Part shown: positions 56,875 through 64,000 of the stretch, one piece after another
Numbering within the stretch: position 1 is the first letter of the stretch
Layout: every line of letters starts with the position of its first letter
NCBI GenBank assembly: GCA_009599575.1
Contig: VWND01000064.1
Span: 248,001 to 312,000, forward strand
Direction: 5' to 3'
DNA length: 64,000 bases
Source of the DNA: Blumeriella jaapii
Lineage: Eukaryota > Ascomycota > Leotiomycetes > Helotiales > Drepanopezizaceae
Translations under genes and position numbers: made by a program
Notes under the pieces: generated by a model
The model's input: the letters and a program-made list of their open reading frames with translations, nothing else
Told to the model about the DNA's origin: nothing
Database searches by the model: none

Positions 56875-57794
56875 AAAAGGATGGTGAAATGAATGTACGA
56901 ATGATGTCTCGATAAAACGCTTCGTCGGCCGGCTCAGACGGGAGACGCTCCCTTTTCGCTTAGCTCCTAACCGAGCGAGGAAGTAAACAGAAGCATGGGA
57001 ATGATGGGTCCGCATCCAACCAAGCCTCCAATGCCGGCTCTCGGAAGCTGTGCCCAAGAGCCTCGGCCGAAAGCGTCAGGATGAATTCCCCAACGCTCTT
57101 ATTCCAAGCCATCTACAGCAACAAAGCAATTGCGCCTAAATCCGGGAAGGGGCGGCAGCAGCAGCGTCGAATTGACCAAGTCGAATCTCACGTACACAAC
57201 GACCCAGCCGTCGCGCGGATCGCCCCTTCGAGACATCCGCGTGAGGGGTATTTCCCCGCCTTCTCAGATCCTTCCTCCTTGCCTTTTCTTCCTCGTCCCA
57301 ATCTTGCTACAGTGAATACGTACCTACCTACCTTGAGTAGAGCTTCCGCCGAGACAGGCAAGCCACCCGCGCCTCCCCCGCAAAACCCGATTGCCCGTTC
57401 GATCCCAGTGCAGACAAGCACTGCTGGCCAGAGCGATTCGCGGTTGAGCGTCTCGTCTTCTTGCCGTAGAGCTTTGTGGGGAAATTCGAATCGGGGATGG
57501 AGCGAGGAGGACGTTGAGCTTGGCAGAGCGAGGAGCTTGGTTCTTCGCATGATGTATGTCGCCAGTCTGGCTGTGGTTGGTGGAAGGGGGGTTCGAAGAC
57601 TTCTGTTCTCTTTTTCCTTCTTCTTTTCTTCCTCTCCTCTGTGTATTTAAAGGTTCTGCGGACCCGGATGTAGGAAAGAGATCACTTCTTTCGCAGAGGA
57701 GATTTTGCGAGTCTGTGTCTTTTGTGTTCTTGAAGACTTACGTGTTTGAGAGTCCTCCTTTGTCTTGCTGTGCTGCACGGGCATTGTGTTCACG
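56875..57794. other. Upstream region of the sugar transporter
   Basis: 920 bases with no recognisable gene; a frame at 57081-57650 lacks domains. Probably promoter and leader of the transporter. Confidence 0.5.
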
Positions 57795-59777
57795 ATGTTT
57801 GGTGGGAAATATTTTGGTCTCAAGGGGCAGAAGTTGACGTTGGCTATCAATGTCATTGCCGGTCTTGATTTCTTGTAAGGCCCAAGATTCCGTGTTCTCA
57901 GTCGTGTGTGTGCTCCTCCTCAAAGGGCTCTTGGCTACAGCGAGTCGACACAATCAAGCCCCCCGCCACATAACTACCACACTTGAACTCTGGGAGCCCA
58001 TGAACTCCAGAGCTAACCCCCTCACAGCCTCTTTGGCTACGACCAAGGCGTCATGGGCGGCCTCCTAACTCTCGGGAGCTGGGTCCGCCAATTCCCAGAA
58101 ATCGACACGGTCAACAATGCGGGCAACACGCACATCTCCACCATCCAGGGCATCTCCGTCGCCTCGTACAACGTCGGCTGCTTCGTGGGCGCCGTCATCA
58201 CCATCTTCATCGGCGACGTTCTTGGCCGGCGGAAGATGATCTTCCTGGGCTCCTGTATCATGGTCGTCGGCGCCGTCTTGCAGACGTCGGCGTTCAGTCT
58301 CGCGCACTTGATCGTGGGGAGGATCATCACGGGGTTTGGGAATGGGATGAACACCTCCACGGTGCCGACGTGGGCGTCGGAGACATCGAAGTCACACGTA
58401 CGTACCCGTTTCCTAACGGACGGGGGAGATGTGTCCCGGATACCAAGAGGTGACGGTTAAGCGACGACGGCGTGTTTGCTGACGAGACGACGACAGAAAC
58501 GAGGAAAGATGGTCATGGTTGAAGGCGCCATGGTCACCGGCGGCGTAGCACTCTCGTACTGGCTCGATTTCGGGTTTTCCTTCCTCGAGCCCAGCAGCTT
58601 TTCCTGGCGCTTCCCTATCGCCTTCCAGATAGTCTTTGCGCTCATCCTACTCGTGTTCATCATGGATCTGCCAGAATCGCCTCGCGTGAGTTTGAGAACA
58701 CCAAATGCATAGATTCATGTTAACACAGGCCAGTGGCTGATCCTCACGGGAGACGAGAGCGAAGCCGTGTCGGTGATCGCGGCACTCGCCGACGTCCCCA
58801 GCTCCGATCCAGTTATCGCTCTCGAATTCTCCATGATCAAGAGCAGCGTACTCGAAGGAAAGCAGCACGGCTGGGCCGATCTCTTCACCATGGGTCCCGA
58901 GCGCCAGTTCCACCGCGTCGTCCTCGGCTACATGAACCAGGTCTTTCAGCAGATCACGGGCATCAACCTCATCACCTACTACGCGGCCACGATCTACGAG
59001 GAGTACGTCGGGCTGGGCGGCACCACGGCGCGGATCCTTGCCGCCGCCAACGGCACCGAGTACTTCCTCGCCTCGTGGATCGCCGTCTACACCATCGAGC
59101 GCTTCGGGCGGCGCCAGCTGATGCTCTTCGGCGCCGCCGGCATGTCCGGCTCCATGGCGCTGCTCGCGGGCATGAACTACATGTCGTCGACGTCGCTGGG
59201 CGGCTCCGCGCCAGGCATCGTGTCGGCCGTGCTCCTCTTCGTCTTCAACACCTTCTTCGCCGTCGGCTGGCTGGGCATGGCCTGGCTGTACCCGGCGGAG
59301 ATAGTGCCGCTGCGGGTGCGGGCGCCGGCCAACGGGCTCTCGACGTCCGCGAACTGGGCCTTCAACTTCATGGTCGTGATGATCACGCCCGTGGCGTTCG
59401 CGTCCATCGGCTACCGCACGTACGCCATCTTCGCCGTCGTCAACGCTTGCATCGTCCCCGTCGTGTACTTCTTGTACCCCGAGACGGCGTACCGCTCGCT
59501 GGAGGAGATCGATGTCATCTTCCGCAAGACGACGGCCGGGTGGCGCGGCTGGCTGGATGTGGTGCGCACGGCGAGGGAAGAGCCCTTGCGCTATGGGAAG
59601 CGAGGGGAGCTGCTCATTGATCAGGTGAATGCGAATGAGCTTGCTGTGAGCGCAGGAGCCGTGGCGGATCAGGGCAGCGAGAAAGGTGGAGAGGAGGTTA
59701 GGCGTGTGGAGGATGTGGAGAATGAGGATTTGGAGAGGAGTCTGGAGAGCAGTTCGTATGAGAAGAGCAGGAGTTGA
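57795..59777 (+). CDS. MFS sugar transporter (hexose transporter-like)
   Basis: Plasma-membrane proton or facilitative sugar transporter with the twelve-helix major facilitator fold. Exons 57795-57874, 58028-58397, 58497-58685 and 58734-59777 give 560 residues. Splicing intron 1 creates the first-helix motif FGYDQGVMGGLLTL. Family signatures: GDVLGRRKMIFLG (loop 2-3), GRIITGFGNGMNTSTVPTW, LPESPRWLILTGDE across intron 3, FQQITGINLITYYAATIYEE (helix 7), ERFGRRQLMLFG (loop 8-9) and YPETAYRSLEEIDVIF at the end of helix 12. The 90-residue C-terminal tail is acidic and probably cytosolic. QQITGINLITYY suggests hexose rather than disaccharide transport, but the substrate is not fixed by sequence. 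Confidence 0.93.
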
Positions 59778-61081
59778 GTATGAAGGGGGAGTAAAGAAAG
59801 TGTGATGACACGGTGAGGGAGGGAACGATACCCGATAGGTAGTTTGATATCACGTGTTATGCAAAAGGAAGAGGGGGTTTTCTCTTCGTATCACGTACTG
59901 TACTACTATGTATGCATGTATGTATGTACAGTACATAGTACTCATTCTACTGTGTACTGTGGTACTACTATGTCTGCTCTGTACTGTACTACTACCATGT
60001 ACTGTATGTATGTAGAAATGCCAAAGGGAGAGAGTTTGGTCTCTTCGCATCACGTACATCCTTAGTACTATGTATGTACTATGTATCAATGTGCAATGTC
60101 AGAGACTCGTACAGTACAGTAGGTGAATAAATTGTTCCTTCACTACGTAATGTCGATAGTAAACGATTGATTGTCTCGACCAACCAATCATTTTGCCTAA
60201 GCAAGAGAACGGTGAGAGAGTTCCACGTAGAAAAATTACCCATATGATGCACGAAATAAAAATATCATTTAAGTCGTATCCTACACATATGGAAGTATGC
60301 ACTTTTACTCTAAAACACTTCTATAGAAGTAGGGTATATATATGTAAATTCTTGTTACCATGAAAGGAAGGAATACAGTAACCAGTATGAACATCTCATG
60401 ACAATAATCTACTGCTTAATTTTTCACGTACCATACATGATGGATAACATATTGACATAAAACATCATAAAATGTATGATATTGAAATCCCCCACCCCCT
60501 ACCCGATCCGGCCCATAGCTACTGTCTCTTATCAAGCACCTATCGCTAACGAAGGCAAGACAAAGAGGCGTCGGCGCATTACACCACATTCATGAACATC
60601 GAGGTCCAGCGCGGAAAGGAACGTTCTGAAAGAAGGACATAGAAGCTGAAGTCGGGGCATCTAGCGACACATTCACTTTTACTACTCACGTACATACATG
60701 TTGGTATATCTTGAGAGGGAGTAACTTACTGACTACTAAGCTGACTGGTTGGCCGCAAGGAAAGGAAAGGAAAGAGTTAAAGAAGACGCAAGGAAGCCAA
60801 CCGCTTTCTAGAAGAACGCCAGGCGCTGAAGGAGCAAGATAGAGGATACCCAGGTAGGTAGGTGGGTAGGTAGGTAGGTAGGTAGAGGAGCTGCCTCAAC
60901 CCGCCCCCCGAAGGAAGAAAGAAAAAAACGACGCTCAACGCTGTTCCTCGCCGCAAAGTTCGCCCACCATGGTCCCTAGGTAGCTATCTAGTACGCATGT
61001 GGTTTCCAACCGACGGGGGGGAGAAATCCAACGTTGGCGGAACGGAGCGGAAGAAGACGACACATGCGCTTCCCTGACAGC
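59778..61081. other. 1.3 kb AT-rich spacer between convergent genes
   Basis: GTAC-type words at 59890-60020 and 60060-60120, AT-rich sequence 60120-60480, and a GGTA array at about 60853-60886. Two similar blocks (59872-59950 and 60019-60085, both with AGAG..GGT.TTCTCTTCG or GTCTCTTCGCATCACGTAC) suggest a local duplication. No gene recognised. Confidence 0.5.
60853..60886. repeat. GGTA microsatellite
   Basis: About eight GGTA units with one GGTG variant, the same motif as at 25759. Confidence 0.88.
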
Positions 61082-62627
61082 CTACAAGAGAAATTCCTCG
61101 TCGAGCCAGTGCCGGAACACAGTGTGGCCCTCGGCGAGGTTCGGCTTGTCGGGGGCGCGCACGATGATCGCCGCGTGCGAGTGGATGGCGTTGTGGATGT
61201 AGACGGGGTACTTGCGCCAGCCGAGCGCGTCCAGGGCCGCGATCATGCGAAATTGGTAGGGTGCGAGAGCCAAGGTGGGGACGGCGTGCTGGAGGAGGGC
61301 TTTGGCTTTGGATTTCTCTTGGCCCTGGCTGCCAGAATCGGATTTGGTGCTACTGGGGGAGGAGGGGGCTCGCTCGAGGGTCGCCTCGGACTGCGCGGCT
61401 TCTTCTTCGGTGCCGGCGACCAGATACTCGTGGCTTTGGGTGCTGTTCAGGTTCTCGTAGATGTCCTCGACTGCCTCTCTCATCCCCGTGATGAAGAGCG
61501 GGACTCGGTAGTTGTCTAGCTGAATGCCTGCCAGCCCACGCTCGTGCAGCCTGATTCTGCGGCTGCTGCGGAAAGACTGGATGCAGGAGTTGACCAGAAA
61601 GACAACCACCCCGATGGGAACGCAGAACATCATCGCAAGCCAGAACGGGAGGCGGCCAATGGTAGTCTGACTGCTTCGGATCAAGGAGCCGTAGAGACTC
61701 GCACTGGGTTCCTGGGGCTTGAGGGGGACGATGGGCGCTTCTGGATCGACGATGACATCTTCGTAACCCCTCACGTAGTTGATCTTGACCTGGTCAAGGT
61801 TTGTGAAGGGGTCCGTCTTAGAGATGCCGGTGGTGTAGTAGGTGGTGCTCAGATCGTTGACGATGTTGGCGTAGAGCGTGCGGCGCTCGAACTTGGCCAG
61901 TCCTTTGATAAAGATGCACTTGGGATCTGCCAGGACTTCCAGCAACGGCATGCCCGTGTCTCTGAAGTTGTCGATGGTGAACAGCTGCCGGCCCGAGGTC
62001 GAGAGCGTTCGCGCGCCCAGGACGTTCCAGACATGGTTGTGCCAGCCTCTGAGCGGCGTCCGGACACCCAGATGCGGCGTGGCGAAGGTGGTGAAGTTCT
62101 AGCAGCGTCAGCATTTGTTTGTGATGTTTTTTAGTTGTTCTGATCTCGGGGATCTAGACACTGCCCTTAACTCCCGTTCTGATCTCGTTCTCAGCACCTC
62201 TCCAGGATAAAACCTACTACCGGCGTGATCTTCTCGAAGAACCCTTTGCTATCAAGTAAGCCAACAGCGTACCGGGCGACCAGCCCCCCGAGGGAATACC
62301 CAACAAGTGATATTCTTGTGATCTCTTGCCCTGCTAGCGCCAGCTGCTCCATCTCCTCCTCGATCTCGTGGCAGACACGCTCGCCGCCTCGCTCGATGCC
62401 ATCGTACGTGAAGCTGCCGCTGTTGCGCTTCGCGACCAGAATGTGCAGGCTTTCCTTAGGATGCTTGTCCCGAAGAGACGCGGCATGACTTTCAGATGGT
62501 TTGGGTTGCCCCACAAGCTGTATTCCCTCGTCAGCGCGAACTGGCCCGACGTTGATTCGACTCCACCGTACCCATGAACCAGCACGCAGAGGTGCTGTGC
62601 TTCACGACTGCCACCGGTGTAATCCAT
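61082..62627 (-). CDS. DUF676 lipase/serine esterase (Rog1-like), with a frame break
   Basis: Alpha/beta-hydrolase of the yeast ROG1/YDL109C group, phospholipid or acylglycerol lipases associated with membranes. Exons 62627-62572, 62518-bounded 62517-62218 and 62098-61082 code for about 458 residues. Motifs: LCVLVHGLWGNPNHLK (oxyanion region, made by intron 1), LHILVAKRNSGSFTYDGIER, the nucleophile elbow SLVGYSLGGLVARY, then NFTTFATPHLGVRTPLRGWH across intron 2 and GRQLFTIDNF. A hydrophobic helix lies in exon 3 (PFWLAMMFCVPIGVVVFLVN). A His near the C-terminus (IHNAIHSHAAIIVR) fits the triad. The frame is broken inside exon 2 near 62489-62493: NPNHLK is in one frame and ASLRDKHPKESLH in another, as if one base were missing. 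The second donor was set at GTAGGT to give PVNFTTF. Confidence 0.85.
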
Positions 62628-63358
62628 TGCTGTAGTAGTCGATAGGAAGACCCGGTCCAAAGAGGAGAACGAGAAGGGGAGCAATGTGACGGTAGGCCGC
62701 GGGCGATTGACGTCTACCTCGAACCGTGTCGAGATAGACGGCTGACAGTGGAAGGGCGAGCGCTAGATTTGGCTTGGGCGCGTGTCGGGCCGTGGAGCCC
62801 GTGGATGCCGTGCTGGGTGGAAGCTTGTATTGTATTATACTGTACTGCGCTGTAACCATCGACGATAAGACGTGCAAGCAAGGACAGGCAAGAATCAGAA
62901 AACCCTAAATAAAGCGTGAAGGCGAAAGAGTTGTTGTGAATGCGGCTCAGAGAGAAAAGATAGAGAGAAGGGAGGAGAGAAGGCAAAGAAATGGTCGGTC
63001 GACAATGCCACTTTCTCTCCAACAACAAAGAAAAGATAGCAACACCAACCAACCAGTACAATCGAATTTCTGTCATGGTAAATGGCAATAGAAACACAAG
63101 GAAGGAGAAAGCCGACACGACACAGAGCACAAAGATATCGTTCTTGGAATTTCACATGCTTCCCAATCACTGACCATATCTCGAGATTCTGTATGTAAAA
63201 GTATCTTTATAGGCACGACAGACGGATCCAGACGAGGAAAATGCGGACCTCGGTCTTGGAACTTTCCGTGGAGACTTGATGTATGCGGTATCACAGGATC
63301 ACAGGTAGATAGGTACGATTGGCAATGCCAGATGCTTCAATACAAGCACATATAACAA
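62628..63358. promoter_or_regulatory. Divergent upstream region, lipase / GlcNAc-6-P deacetylase
   Basis: 731 bases between divergent starts with no recognisable gene. An upstream in-frame ATG at 62684 could extend the lipase by 19 residues. Confidence 0.4.
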
Positions 63359-64000
63359 ATGTCCTCAGCCACGCAGTTCATCAACTGCCGCCAATGCAAC
63401 TCCGGCCGCCTCGTCTCCCAACCCAGTACCCTCTCCTCCTCCTCCTCCTCCTCCGGCCTTATCATCTCCAACACACCCCTTCTAGCAAACACTCGACCTC
63501 TCCAACGCCATCGTCGCCCCAGGCTTCCTCGAGTTGCCGACGAACGGCGCCCTTGGCTTTCACTTTGCCCACTTCGCCGACGACAGCGGCCCAGCAACCT
63601 ACCAGGCCGGCGTGCAGAAGCTCGCCCGCGACCTCCCTTCCACGGGCGTCACGGCCTTCTACCCAACGATCCCGACCGTCTCTCCGGCCATCTTCCAGCG
63701 CGCGCTCCCGTTCTTGAGACCGTGCGATGGCTGCACGTGGAAGGGCCGTTTCTCGCATCAGCGAAGAGAGGCGCCCGCGATGAGCGGGACATGCGTGTTC
63801 CCGCCGCTGCCTCCGTAGAATCCGTGTACGGGCAAGAGAATCTCGAGAACGCCATCAAGCTGGTGACGCTGGCGCCTGAGCTCACGCGCGCGCTAGAGCA
63901 TGTCAGGACGCTGAGGCGCGAGTGTGGTGTGCGTGTGTCGATGGGCCACAGTGCCGCGTCTCATGAGGAGGGAGTGGATGGTGTTGAGGCGGGCGCGACG
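63359..64000 (+). CDS. N-acetylglucosamine-6-phosphate deacetylase, 5' part, with internal frame changes
   Basis: Converts GlcNAc-6-phosphate to glucosamine-6-phosphate in GlcNAc/chitin use. The gene runs off the window. The start MSSATQFINCRQCNSGRLVS fits fungal NagA, followed by a TCC-repeat Ser run and GLIIS. The next conserved part (LDLSNAIVAPGFLELPTNGA, TGVTAFYPTIPTVSP) lies one frame over, from about 63486 to 63725. From about 63730 the original frame resumes with LHVEGPFLASAKRGARDERD, ENLENAIKLVTLAPELT and VSMGHSAASHEEGVDGVEAG. The frame from 63359 has no stop up to the window end, so the two shifts cancel. No intron explains either shift. The loop before HVEGPF looks shorter than usual. 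Sequence indels or a damaged gene. Confidence 0.78.
   Translation, partial: MSSATQFINCRQCNSGRLVSQPSTLSSSSSSSGLIISNTPLLANTRPLQRHRRPRLPRVADERRPWLSLCPLRRRQRPSNLPGRRAEARPRPPFHGRHGLLPNDPDRLSGHLPARAPVLETVRWLHVEGPFLASAKRGARDERDMRVPAAASVESVYGQENLENAIKLVTLAPELTRALEHVRTLRRECGVRVSMGHSAASHEEGVDGVEAGAT

Noticed and set aside
63424..63485. Intron in the deacetylase ending at TTCTAG (63485)
   Set aside because: The only donors upstream give the wrong phase or would remove the conserved GLIIS region, so a frame shift is the simpler reading.
1..64000. tRNA or rRNA genes
   Set aside because: Scanning by eye for B-box-like GGTTCGA sequences gave only isolated hits without a matching cloverleaf; a tRNAscan run would be decisive.

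Overview
The window is nuclear DNA of a filamentous ascomycete (Pezizomycotina). Evidence: GT-AG introns mostly of 43-225 bases, several with a CTAAC-type branch site; an intact wetA conidiation regulator; fungal families such as the DUF3433 membrane proteins; and wide spacing of genes on both strands. I cannot assign class or genus. Nearly all genes are ordinary housekeeping or metabolic genes. Where I call exons, the splice sites were read by eye and checked for frame and family conservation.

Layout. 0.9-2.6 kb: mitochondrial acyl-CoA thioesterase (frame break). 3.6-6.5 kb: DUF3433 membrane protein. 7.4-9.1 kb: wetA, with a cluster of CATTCC sites upstream. 10.9-14.2 kb: RFC1, divergent from mitochondrial L16 (14.5-15.4 kb). 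15.7-16.05 kb: the very small TFIIH subunit Tfb5. 17.1-17.9 kb: single-pass membrane protein. 18.9 kb: relic of a DUF3433 gene. 20.4-21.5 kb: aldo-keto reductase. 23.0-25.0 kb: zinc-knuckle protein. 26.8-29.3 kb: Rgp1. 29.9-30.9 kb: Mob1. 31.5-32.6 kb: ATP synthase OSCP. 34.0-37.4 kb: GH63-like glycosidase.

From about 37.4 to 51.4 kb genes are sparse (HAD hydrolase, amidohydrolase, DHDPS-like aldolase) and separated by long satellite-rich spacers: GTAC-rich tracts, a 300-base hexamer array, a 660-base GTGA-type array and several minisatellites. From 51.6 kb on come an isochorismatase-AlkB-GST fusion gene (frame break), a dienoyl-CoA isomerase, an MFS sugar transporter, a DUF676 lipase (frame break) and the start of a GlcNAc-6-phosphate deacetylase (two breaks).

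I see no gene cluster with one shared pathway. The points most worth a second look are the three-domain fusion with a substituted isochorismatase nucleophile, the cluster of AbaA-type sites upstream of wetA, two strong inverted repeats (20.14-20.20 and 48.04-48.18 kb), the DUF3433 relic, and small frame breaks in four conserved genes. Those breaks may be assembly indels or early gene decay; the sequence alone cannot decide. No tRNA, rRNA or CRISPR was recognised.
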